From the NCBI GenBank assembly GCA_000482145.1, contig AUXH01000406.1, positions 1 through 17,723 of the forward strand: a DNA stretch of 17,723 nucleotides, read 5' to 3'. How positions within the stretch are numbered: the first letter of the stretch is position 1; the number at the start of each line of letters is the position of its first letter. A model generated the notes under the pieces. The model saw only the letters and a list, made by a program, of their open reading frames with translations, was not told where the DNA came from and did not search any database. Below, in pieces: positions 8,935 to 17,310 of this stretch. Origin of the DNA: Strigomonas culicis (taxonomy: Eukaryota; Euglenozoa; Kinetoplastea; Trypanosomatida; Trypanosomatidae). The translations under genes were made by a program, and so were the position numbers.

Positions 8935-9461
8935 TGTCACGTGGCAAATTGTACCACTTGCATCTCCATGTCGTCGATGCAGTGTACGGTCTGCGACCCG
9001 GGGTTCAAGCTGAACAGCACGACATGCATGGCCAAGGGCTGCACCGCTGCCCACTGCTCGACGTGCGTGTTCGACTTGGAGCAGGACTGCGCCGAGTGCG
9101 ACGCCGGCTACAAACTGAACAGCGACCATATTACGTGCACGGCGAAGGTGTGCGGCGTGGCCCATTGTGCCAGCTGCATTTTCGATACTGAGGACAAGTG
9201 CGAGGTGTGTGGCGGCAACTACAAGCGCGGCAGCGACAACGTTTCTTGTGAGGCCATGACGTGCAACGCGGCTAACTGTGACACGTGCGTGACGGAGAAA
9301 GACAGCGTGTGCCAGAACTGCAGCGCGACCTACAAGCTGGACACGGGCGGCAAGACGTGCACAGAGGTTGTCGAGTTGCTAACTGCACTCGCTGCATGGA
9401 GGGCACAGACGATCAATGTGACGTTTGCGCTGACGGTTTCACGCAAGGGGGTGCCATGTGT
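8935..9461 (+). repeat. Five Cys-rich repeats in surface-antigen gene 2
   Basis: The same module as in gene 1, in the same order. The first four repeats are in the frame starting at 8020 and the fifth is after the frameshift. Repeat 2 begins with GCTAAHC in both genes, and the DNA there (GCCAAGGGCTGCACCGCTGC, about 9030-9049 and 5620-5639) is identical. Such very similar patches within diverged flanks suggest gene conversion between the copies. Confidence 0.8.
9366..9371 (+). other. Frameshift site (1-nt deletion) in gene 2
   Basis: The sequence after the fourth repeat reads TGC ACA GAG GTT GTC GA. In gene 1 the equivalent junction is TGC ACG GCG AAG GTG TGT, so one base is missing from an expected GTNTGT. 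Reading on from TGT at 9369 restores the fifth Cys repeat, TM segment and tail. The unshifted frame runs out at 9498. Confidence 0.8.
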
Positions 9462-9914
9462 TTTCGTGGTAAATCTGAATCGCGTGGTTTGTCGATGACG
9501 GCTACACTTGGTCTAGTGTTAGGCCTATTGGCATTACTTGCCGTATCCGCCTTGATTGTATTCCTCGTCTTGTTTTGCCGGCGGAAAAAACTGACAAGGA
9601 TTCAAGCATACGAAGCGGTGAAGCCAGAGCATCCTGATGTTAGCCAATGCGGCATACACGTATTGACGGAGCAGAAGGATGACATGCAACGTGTGGATAC
9701 CGTGATGGGCCTCGATGCAGATGTTAACCACAATCCACTTTCCGGTGAGACCCCAGATGAGGGCGAGAAAAATGAACACAAGACAGGCACGAAAACTCCA
9801 GGCTATGCAAAACGGACTGCACGGCGCGCAAGGAGTGTCCATCGTATGACGTCTGTGTTCGAAGACGTGGACTTGGATACCATGTATAACGATGAAAATG
9901 AAATCGTAGAATAA

Positions 9915-12408
9915 GCATCTTATGCACACATGCATGTCAAGGCATGAAGTGTACGAACTGCGCTGTGTGCAGTAGTAATGAGCGTGATGATACTATGCAC
10001 AAGTTGGTTTTTGTTTACACTATAATAAACTCCCCAGTATCTGCAATGTAACAACATAAAAAGGAAAAAAAAATGTATTGAAAATGTCCAGTTTATGCAG
10101 TCGTATGTTTTTCCGCATGAACGAAAAATAACAAGGGCACATTTTCTTCTATACATTTCTACATATTTTGTTTTCACCATTCACCACTGTTTTTTTTTTG
10201 TTGTTGCAGTTTTTTTTTTTTTTGTAGTAAAGCAAAGGGCTTTTTTCATATACATCCATCGAGGAGTAATGATAATAAGCGTGTGGTACCCTTTACTTTT
10301 TTTCTTTTCCCTTTTCTCTTCTCTTTGATGCTTTTAAGATCATTTGCGCAAAAAATGAGCAGATGTTTTCATGTGCTATCCGCAATTAAACGCTCATGAC
10401 AGATGACACAAAACACATAAGTATACATATGCATCAACATGATTTCAATAAAAGATCCACACCTTCTTCACAATTCATCGTCATACATACATACTCTATG
10501 TGTGTTCGCATCTTACAATCTTTTTTTCCTAATAGAATGCTTGTTTTATTGTTTTCATTTTTTCCATTTTTCCCATTTCCCCCCTTTTCCCATTATCAAA
10601 CAATTGTGTGTATTGCATTATCTCTACTGATTCCTTAGTATATCGACGTGTGTGTCACTCTGTTAGTTTCTTATCATTTCTCGCACAACGTCTCTTAAAT
10701 GGTAGTCAGGAAATGCAGATATATCGTAGATACCCACTTTTTTTAAAATTCTTCTCATAATTTCCTTTCCCCTCTGCACAACGATGACCGTTTACTGTTT
10801 GTGCGGAGTACATGCCTTCACATTTTGTAGTTTTTTTGAACTCTGTGTGTACCAGGCTCCGAAAAAAAAAAAACATGGAAGCATTTCAATGCATTTGATT
10901 TGATTGAACTAGGAAAAAAAAAAAAGAAACTACGTATTCTCTGAATGGAAAAAAAAGCGTCTGTATTCCACAGGTGCGCAGCATCAGTTATCTCCTCTTC
11001 TCTTTCTTTCTCTTTCCTACTAGGACTCTCTCTTCTCGTTTTTAGTGACTATAGTTACTTCGGTGACCACCATCTATCACGAAGAGAGACTGGTCGTTTC
11101 TGGTGCGATGTACTAGAGTACTAACAGCGCGGCGTTGCTGAACTGTGAACCTTGCGGGTGCACATCTTGCTAACAAGGTGCCTGTTCATGATACTACAGT
11201 GTTGTTTTCTCCTTAAAAAAAAATAGATACAAACATATTTTTTTTTTAAGTGTGTGCTGTTGTTAGAAGCGCTACTGTGCAAGGCGTGGGGGTGACGTTG
11301 TAGACCCTGCACCACAAAAGGGACTCCTTTCTTAGCGATTGCCTTCAGTGTAAGCAAGTCTGGCAAGGAGGCCGACGAGGTCTATTCCGTCAGTGCTATG
11401 ATGCTGGCTCGCTTTTACACCTACTTTAGTATGATGAATCCTATAGCGATGTGCACCATCGTATGGTGTAGCTTAAGCGTAGCGCTTTCTATGAATGATG
11501 TTAGGCGCCCGCTACCGCACCCTCTTCTGATGGATTTGCGAGAGGTGTGTGCTGAGCTGACAGGAGGATGGTCTAGATGTCTCTAGCGAGCCTTGGTAAA
11601 TGATTAAGCGCTGCTTGCTCATCTCGTGGTCCATGGTTGTGTGTTGCACTATCTCACGCATGGGCATAATGACAGTACAACTCTCGCGAGGAAAATGAGA
11701 TGATTTTGCATATCCCCTGCTCTAAATTCCTTGTCTACAAACGAAAGTCGGTCTCCATCACAACTGCGATGATTCACAACACTCTCAATTGGTTTTCTTT
11801 TTTGAGCTGAATAAGCTCTCTTTGATGGAGTGCTGTTGTGTGTTCCAATGTTGAGTGTGCATTGTGGTTTATATTAGTATATGTACTCAATGTGCGTTAG
11901 ATGCCAGCACCCGTGGGTCCAATGTATGTGCGTCTTCCCCATCTCTCTGTTGTATGGAACCTGCTTGTGGTCATGCTTTAGCTTGAGCCTGCTAGGGACC
12001 GGATACTGATGGTGGTATCGGTAGTGTGTAGCTTGAACGATGCACTCCAGAGAAGCCGTTCTGTTCTGTGGTGGTATCTAGTGAGTACTGTCCAATAGAA
12101 CTCTTCTTGATCTACCGCAAAGTTTCTCGTTGCCTTCCTGCTGACGCAGGAAAAGGGTTGATATAGGACCTGACAGCGACAAACCAGTGAAAATAGAGGA
12201 AACATAGTGGCTTTTTCGTTAATGCACTCTCATCCCGTGAGATCAATGTTGAGAAAGTACATACCTATATAATGATACTCCACTTTCTGCATCTACTTGT
12301 AGGTAAACCATCGCTTTCTCAGTTTTTTTTTTGTCGCAAAATTTTCTACCCAAACTTTTTTTGACACAAATAAACACAAAGCCAAAAGCAACATAACGAG
12401 ACTCGAAA
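9915..12408. other. 2.5-kb spacer with no supported gene
   Basis: AT-rich, with many T and A runs (for example 10210-10222 and around 10863-10873). The small ORFs do not look coding. Two are only weakly suggestive. A 62-codon ATG ORF at 11398-11586 begins with a hydrophobic stretch. A minus-strand open stretch at about 11240-11367 reads DLLTLKAIAKKGVPFVVQG and could be a gene relic. I cannot support either as a gene. Confidence 0.6.
12322..12388 (+). promoter_or_regulatory. Predicted trans-splicing signal for the orphan secreted-protein gene
   Basis: Two T-runs (about 12323-12331 and 12356-12362) are followed by an A-rich leader with AG at 12387-12388 and 12399-12400, just before ATG 12409. 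This suggests the gene is set up for expression like its neighbours despite its unusual codon use. Confidence 0.45.
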
Positions 12409-13641
12409 ATGGAGAAGATGTACGCCAAGATCCTACTTACATTGCTAAGTACCATATTACTTGCTACAAGCGCACTCTCTCTGAATAAGCATCCATGGGG
12501 GCTGACTACGGTTAGCCCCCTGTATCCGGATCTAAGTTGGAACCTCCCTACGTATGAGGTGACATCTCTGTTCTCGCCAGCCCCAGCCGAATGGAGGCTC
12601 ACTTTGCAGAATGTCTATTGGAACACAATAGGAAGAACAAGGTGGCACTACAGACAGTGCTATGACCTCAATGAGTTTACCATGTTTCCTGTCCAGTATG
12701 CGGGGGATGACACGAACAATAAGATGGCAAACAGAGACTATTCTTACAATGCTCACAGGAACTCATTGAATTTCATATTGAGATACGACACACTCTCTTA
12801 CAACAGTATGCTGAGAGGCAGCATCAATGTTGATCAAAGACCACCGGTCCAATTCGAGATGAGAGCAGCAACTCCGAATTACTTACCAGTCGTTGGTGCC
12901 GTCTCAGCAGCTATCGCCATCTTCAAAGAAATATTGGGAATTGCAGGAGCCATCTCCGCATACACAGCCGAACCATGGAATGAGCAACAGCCCCAAAGTG
13001 GATTCTACTGCCCTCTTAGTGGATTCACAAGCACTGTTGGGCCCCCACCTGAAATTGATGAGATGAGGGTATACGCGCCTGGTACTTTCGCCAGTCTCAT
13101 GGATTGGGAAATCCGAAATGACAGCTTCTTATTCTATCCCAAATTTGGTGGTACAAGGTGGTTGATAGGCGCTTCTTGTACCTTCAACAGTGTTACTTAT
13201 GTGGCTAAAGGAGACTCGATTGAGATAAATACGCATGGAGGTGATGGGGTCTGTGTCTTCTCTCTCACTGCCTTCACCTTGGAGCCCGTCAGCTATTTTG
13301 CCCAACACTACTCCGTAGCATGGCAGAGAGATGTTGGTCACATGTTAAAATCTTGGAAGTCTGGAGAGTATGCTGTTGCAATTTCAAACAGACGATCCCA
13401 GAAATATTCATTCAGTGTTTGCCAGCAGAATACCTACTGGCTGGTTTCGGAGATGTCTGAAGGATCAGCGACAGTGTCAGATTTCACATCTGGAAAATTC
13501 TACAACCCTTCAGATAAGGCACACACGTCCCTGATGGGGCAGAGCATTGCAGATAGAGAACACTACTTCAGGACTTGTCCCGGTGCCACCACTTGGTGCA
13601 AGACACCATCTTGTCCTTATACCAGTGTCCAGTATACCTAA
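12409..13641 (+). CDS. Orphan secreted protein with central hydrophobic segment, 410 aa
   Basis: ATG at 12409 is followed by a second in-frame ATG at 12418; both keep a clear signal peptide (KILLTLLSTILLATSALS, residues 7-24). The mature protein has eight Cys (84, 201, 257, 282, 338, 390, 397, 402), many Trp/Tyr/Phe, one N-x-S sequon (237) and a Gly/Ala/Ile-rich hydrophobic segment at about 158-185 that could be a membrane-inserting hairpin or buried helix pair. There is no C-terminal TM or GPI-like tail, so secretion is predicted. I do not recognise the family and assign no function. Arginine codons are 16 AGA/AGG, 2 CGA and no other CGN out of 18, whereas surface-antigen gene 1 uses more CGN than AGR. 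That hints at a foreign or recently acquired gene. The frame is intact over 410 codons, so it has been under selection recently. It lies directly upstream of retroelement debris. Confidence 0.85.
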   Translation: MEKMYAKILLTLLSTILLATSALSLNKHPWGLTTVSPLYPDLSWNLPTYEVTSLFSPAPAEWRLTLQNVYWNTIGRTRWHYRQCYDLNEFTMFPVQYAGDDTNNKMANRDYSYNAHRNSLNFILRYDTLSYNSMLRGSINVDQRPPVQFEMRAATPNYLPVVGAVSAAIAIFKEILGIAGAISAYTAEPWNEQQPQSGFYCPLSGFTSTVGPPPEIDEMRVYAPGTFASLMDWEIRNDSFLFYPKFGGTRWLIGASCTFNSVTYVAKGDSIEINTHGGDGVCVFSLTAFTLEPVSYFAQHYSVAWQRDVGHMLKSWKSGEYAVAISNRRSQKYSFSVCQQNTYWLVSEMSEGSATVSDFTSGKFYNPSDKAHTSLMGQSIADREHYFRTCPGATTWCKTPSCPYTSVQYT

Positions 13642-13889
13642 ACGCGGCCCATATCTGTTTATCACTCATGTGATGTTAGTTCGACTGGGCATTGACGTCA
13701 TGAATTATACCTGGGGCCAAGAGTTGGTAGAAACCTCACTCAAGCTCTGTAATCTATGCCACAACATGAGATGCGTCATGCAAGTTCGCAACAACCTCAC
13801 GTCACAACGAGAATCATGAGACTGGTTATCAGTGAAACCTCAAGGCGACCCGTGTATTGTGAGAAAGAAGTTTCAACCATCTTTTTTTT
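13642..13889. other. Spacer between secreted-protein gene and retroelement remnant
   Basis: Short region with no supported gene. The ORFs overlapping it are read from other frames and show no recognisable domain. The 5' limit of the retroelement remnant is not defined. Confidence 0.5.
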
Positions 13890-13893
13890 TAGA

Positions 13894-14772
13894 CAGACTG
13901 CTCCAACCGCGGAAGTCCTGGAGCTACCGGAGGGAATTCTCTACGGCCTTGTGCAGCAGCTGGCAGGGGTGCCCCAGGCGGAGATGGACGCCCATCCACT
14001 ACCGACAGACAAAAAGGCGCTTCCCCTCCGCTCGAAGACCACTACGTGACAGCGGTGGTCCGGGTGCCCACCACGCATGTACACACCAGGGAGTTTCTTG
14101 AAAACACGTAACGCTTCATTCTGCCACAGGCTACGCCGGACCCGGACCCGATACCGCACCTGCAGCAAACGTCCCGCGCCGTCAAACCCACGTGCATGAT
14201 GGCAGAGGATGTGGAGCGTTGCGCGATCATGGACAAGTTCGAGCCTTGCCTCGGCGATCACCGGCGACCTATTGCGCATCTCGATAACCGTGTATTCACC
14301 ATCCCGGAGATGACGGGCCGTCAGCGGCTCTTCACGGAACCGCACTTAAATGCGATTATGGCGAAGGAGGACATGCCCGAAGTGCAGTATCCGACGCGGC
14401 TTGGGAGACGGCAGTCGCTGCGCTACGCCAAGTACATGATCCAGATTGATTTTGAGGTGTTCTACGACGCGATTCCGCTGCCGACGGGACTGCGAAACAA
14501 CTTTCTGCTCCGGTGCGCCTGCCGATACTACCGTCTCTGTACTCTGCCCACCGTTTGGTGGCATTGGCGGAGTCTACGCGCTTGACAAGCTGTACGAGAC
14601 AACGTACCACCTCTGATACGAGTACGACATTGAGGTTGTGTACTGCTTTCTGAAGGGCAAACGGAATCCTGCGGACTCTTTGTCGCGGCACTGTGGGGAT
14701 GAACAAGTGGACAAAGAGCACCACACGAAGCTAAAACGATCCCCTCAACGCTCTGCGCCGCAATTGTTTTGA
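13894..14772 (+). pseudogene. RT-RNase H pol remnant, frameshifted and internally deleted
   Basis: Segment 1 (13894 to about 14033) reads APTAEVLELPEGILYGLVQQ in frame 1. Segment 2 (about 14034-14540, frame 3) starts DHYVTAVVRVPTTHV, has a TAA at 14109-14111, then continues through the RT: MTGRQRLF, LNAIM, QYPTRLGRRQ and IDFEVFYDAIPLPTG, with a candidate motif A aspartate at 14448-14450. Segment 3 (about 14550-14772, frame 1) reads GGIGGVYALDKLYETTYHL, a TGA at 14614-14616, then IEVVYCFLKGKRNPADSLSRH, which is the RNase H C-terminus (NPAD at 14665-14676). It ends at TGA 14770-14772. The RT catalytic DD box and most of the region between motif A and RNase H are absent. Two frameshifts and two stops make it non-functional. 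Confidence 0.75.
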
Positions 14773-14847
14773 ATGGCCCATTTCGCGCAGCTGGACTTTC
14801 AGTTCTTTCCCTCCCTTTTCGCTCTCGATTTCTCAACCTTTGAAGTA
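14728..14847 (+). repeat. Dispersed repeat copy A (retroelement tail)
   Basis: It begins AAGCTAAAACGA at the end of the RNase H remnant and runs through CGCTCTGCGCC and CGCGCAGCT to TTTGAAGTA. It aligns in the same orientation with copy B (15778-15904), with small gaps and roughly three quarters identity by eye. It overlaps the last codons of pol, as expected for the 3' end of an element. Confidence 0.8.
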
Positions 14848-14881
14848 CGCTCATTGCTTTATACACATGCCAGTGGGCTTT

Positions 14882-14900
14882 CCTGGAGCTTCGCTCCAGG
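14882..14900. repeat. Perfect 8-bp hairpin
   Basis: CCTGGAGC at 14882-14889, loop TTC, and GCTCCAGG at 14893-14900. It lies just downstream of repeat copy A. It could be a structured 3' end of the retroelement RNA or a recognition structure. It is not seen after copy B. Confidence 0.8.
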
Positions 14901-14905
14901 TACAC

Positions 14906-14970
14906 GAGTGTCAGCGGCTGAGCGTGTTTTCTTGGTGGTTTGAGGGAGACGAACGCATGTGAGACAATTC

Positions 14971-15006
<36 letters not shown>

Positions 15007-15777
15007 ATAAGAGCGCTACTCTGTGAGCGCCTTTCTTTTTGAGATATTTTATTGATTATTTGTTTACCTATTTTCAACACTCACCTATCTTATTCTCACA
15101 CCCCTGTTTTTCTTTGAACCCACGCTGATAGAGGAAGTGTTTTTGATTTTTGTTTTTTCTATCGTCATTTTTCATCATGCTCATTTTTTCGCACCCACCC
15201 ACAACAACCCTAAGTTGGTGTTTTTCATTGCTGCAATGGAACATGTACTTTTATAGAATTTTTTCGCTTTCACTCATGAGCTACCATACTCTCGTGTTGT
15301 AAAAGCGTTGTAACGAGGTCTTTCGGCAAAATATACTCTCAATTGTTAAAAAAGAATATTTTTGCTTTGTAGATCATCGTTTGCTTTTAGTTTTCTTTCT
15401 TTATTTTCGTCTTTTTTTTTTCAGATTTTTATTTCTGATCGATCAAGTGAACACGCAATCGTATTGTTTTGGAGAATCTGAAGCGACGGTCCGGTCATTC
15501 CGGGCATTTTCCGATCCTCCATGAAGTTTATTCTGAGCATGTCTTCCCAAGGGAAGCAGCGACAGTGCCAATGCATCACATATGCTTTATACCATGGATA
15601 TTTTCTTTTTTTTCTCTTTTTTTTTTTTACACGGCTGGTGTGTTTTCTCCCTTTAGCCATGGTTAAAGTGGGTGTTTTTTTTCGCCAGCCTGGGAAAGTG
15701 TAAAACAAGGATCTTCTAATGAGTGAATGGTCAAATATAACTCATCTTGATCCAAAGAACAATTTCACAACAACAAG
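14906..15777. other. Spacer between repeat copies A and B
   Basis: AT-rich, with a TA microsatellite and T-runs. No gene is supported. The ORFs near 15421-15708 (minus) and 15469-15703 (plus) overlap each other and owe their length to homopolymer runs. Confidence 0.6.
14975..15000. repeat. (TA)13 microsatellite
   Basis: Thirteen uninterrupted TA units. It lies between retroelement tail copy A and the following spacer. Confidence 0.95.
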
Positions 15778-15904
15778 AAGCTAGAACGACTCCCGTGACG
15801 CTCTGCGCCACGGTTGCTTTGCATTACGAATGAAACAGTCCGCGCAGCTAGACCTTCGGCTCTTTCTTTCCTCTTCCTCTCTTGATTTCTTAAAGTTTGA
15901 AGTA
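15778..15904 (+). repeat. Dispersed repeat copy B (solo retroelement tail)
   Basis: It aligns with copy A from AAGCTAGAACGA through CGCTCTGCGCC, CCGCGCAGCTAGAC and a T/C-rich stretch to TTTGAAGTA. In the frame equivalent to the pol end it reads KLERLP, a stop, then RSAPRLL, against KLKRSPQRSAPQLF in copy A. It therefore includes the end of the coding region and behaves like a solo 3' end or SIRE-like non-autonomous copy. No pol sequence is recognisable upstream of it. Confidence 0.75.
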
Positions 15905-16130
15905 AGATCTTTTCACTTTATTTAAGTGATATTTGAAGTGCGAATAAACAACTGTGTTTCTCGTCAAGCAATTCACTTTGTACACAGACGAAGAGCGGTG
16001 CGGCATGTGACTTGAATAAGGTGGCTGCCATGTGGTGGAGTTTCTCATGGCGTTATACATCGGTGGTAAAGAAGGGTGCCGGCCAATGTGCACAATGGGT
16101 GTTCGAATCCTCTCAGAAGCATACATTTGT

Positions 16131-16142
16131 GGGGGGGGGGGG
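16131..16142 (+). repeat. G12 homopolymer within a G-rich tract
   Basis: Twelve consecutive G followed by AGGAGAGGGG (to 16152). It could form a G-quadruplex and is a likely sequencing length error. No gene overlaps it. Confidence 0.9.
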
Positions 16143-17104
16143 AGGAGAGGGGCACTAAGATTTGTTTGGCTTTGTGTCTTCATGGTGTGGCTCAGAATCT
16201 TGCACATTCCGGCTTAGCTATTCACAACGTGGCGTATCGAAGCACCTACAGCGGCCAAGCATCACAGGTAGAGTGGCCTGCACATGCCAGCTCTCGTATT
16301 TCACGGTCCGGCAAGGCTACGGTCTACGTGAGTGCATAGAGGGCATGCTGCTACTGTGATGCCGTGTGTAGTGCGAGGTTCCCAGGAGAACTACAGCTGT
16401 ATCGTCGCAGAAAGGTATTGGGTCCTGTGGGGAACGCAGTGGAGAGTTCCTTTGTGCTGCTTTGTCCATGTGCGGAGAAGGATGACACCACAATATAGCG
16501 ATATAGTGTTTGTGGTATTTCCTCTATTATGAATGTCTAGTTGCTTCTTTTGCAACGCTGGATTGGTACAGGCGCGTTGCGCTGTGTGCGTATTTTTTTG
16601 ACGTATGCATTTGTGTGAGAGGGACAACATACCGTCTCTGAATGTGGACAGTGCGTTGGTGCTTTCCTCTGCGCCACAGCTATGAGCCCTCTCGTCCCTA
16701 CAGCACTGTACCACACAACCATGCAGGCGCTGAGGGTTAAAGAAGAGTCAGTTTTTTGCGTACAATTGTTGTTGGTCGATGATTATGGCGAAGAGCTGAC
16801 AGAAAGGTCTTTTTTTTTGTCTTTATTAAATGTACTTTTCATTATAGAGGATCTGTGAGGAGAATTGTGAACACACGCCACATATTCATCTTTACCGTTA
16901 TGATCTCTTGCAGTTGCAAAGGGTCAACCATTGTTGCTTTTTGGCATTCTGTGTTCACCTTCCTGACGCTATCCTGCTTCTTTAACGTGTTTAGTACGGC
17001 GCAGAACAGTAAAGAAGGTAATCCATGCGAATACTGAAGGAAGCGTACCCATGTGAATCGAACCGTCACACTGCGTTTCTTATGGATTTCTGTATGCTAC
17101 TTAT

Positions 17105-17291
17105 TTGTTGCACCGTTTTCTTCTCCTTTTCTGTAGTTTTTTTTTTGCCTCTCCTTCTCGTTCATTCGTATACAGAATCTCTCACAAATAGAATTAACTG
17201 CTTCTTTTCAGATTCTTCTTTTAATTTCATTTTTCTTTTCTTTTTTTGCTTCGTGCAGTTTTTCTATCATTTTTTCTTACACATCCTTCAG
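17105..17291 (+). promoter_or_regulatory. Predicted trans-splicing signal for the last gene
   Basis: A long T/C-rich tract ends at TTCAG, with AG at 17290-17291. This leaves a 19-nt leader before ATG 17311. It is the strongest splice signal in the window and supports that start codon. Confidence 0.7.
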
Positions 17292-17310
17292 GTCACGCGC
17301 GTTGCCCTTC

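Larger units (their letters stand above)
7588..9914 (+). pseudogene. Surface-antigen-like paralogue 2, broken by a 240-bp inversion and a frameshift
   Basis: The ATG at 7588 opens a signal-peptide-like N-terminus (hydrophobic VTLLAVCVAFLILASSSSA). The next stretch matches the start of gene 1's mature domain (IPVTGSFTLDDQVVDDSMYNVS versus IPIDGSFTLSGQVVDGSVYNVS). At 7780 the + strand stops matching and hits TGA at 7843-7845. The minus strand of 7780-8019 instead encodes the missing 80 residues. From 8020 homology resumes on the + strand in the original frame and runs through the ectodomain and Cys repeats to about 9366. A 1-nt loss then moves the true frame to a second ORF, which carries the fifth Cys repeat, a TM helix (about 9496-9580), RRKK and a long acidic tail ending at TAA 9912-9914. 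That tail is unrelated to gene 1's tail. Apart from these two breaks the gene is well preserved, so inactivation looks recent. A sequencing or assembly error is possible for either break. Confidence 0.88.
13890..14905 (+). mobile_element. Degenerate DIRS-order (VIPER/TATE-like) retroelement fragment
   Basis: Pieces of a pol polyprotein lie in order on the + strand: a pre-RT region, an RT N-terminal/palm part, and an RNase H end. They are followed by a non-coding tail with a hairpin. Part of this tail recurs at 15778-15904. The RNase H ending NPADSLSR is the conserved form seen in Ty3-like and DIRS-like elements, and the RT style (MTGRQRL, LNAIM, DFEVFYDAIPL) resembles the DIRS-like elements of trypanosomatids (VIPER, TATE). 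No tyrosine recombinase, integrase or complete terminal repeats are seen. The element is dead; limits are approximate. Confidence 0.7.
15905..17310. other. 1.4-kb spacer with no supported gene
   Basis: Mixed composition with a long G-run, becoming very T-rich from about 17100. Overlapping short ORFs at 16032-16359 and 16391-16722 have no domain and no conserved-looking start context. The last 200 bases are the splice signal of the next gene. Confidence 0.6.

Noticed and set aside
11240..11367. Possible minus-strand gene relic (DLLTLKAIAKKGVPFVVQG)
   Set aside because: Short, lacks context or a second segment, and cannot be matched to a known family by eye.
11398..11586. 62-codon ATG ORF with a hydrophobic N-terminal part
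   Set aside because: Only weakly signal-peptide-like, with no pyrimidine tract close upstream and no recognisable similarity.
16090..16125. tRNA-like GTTCGAATCC stretch
   Set aside because: The T-stem does not pair well and no D arm, anticodon arm or acceptor stem can be built around it.
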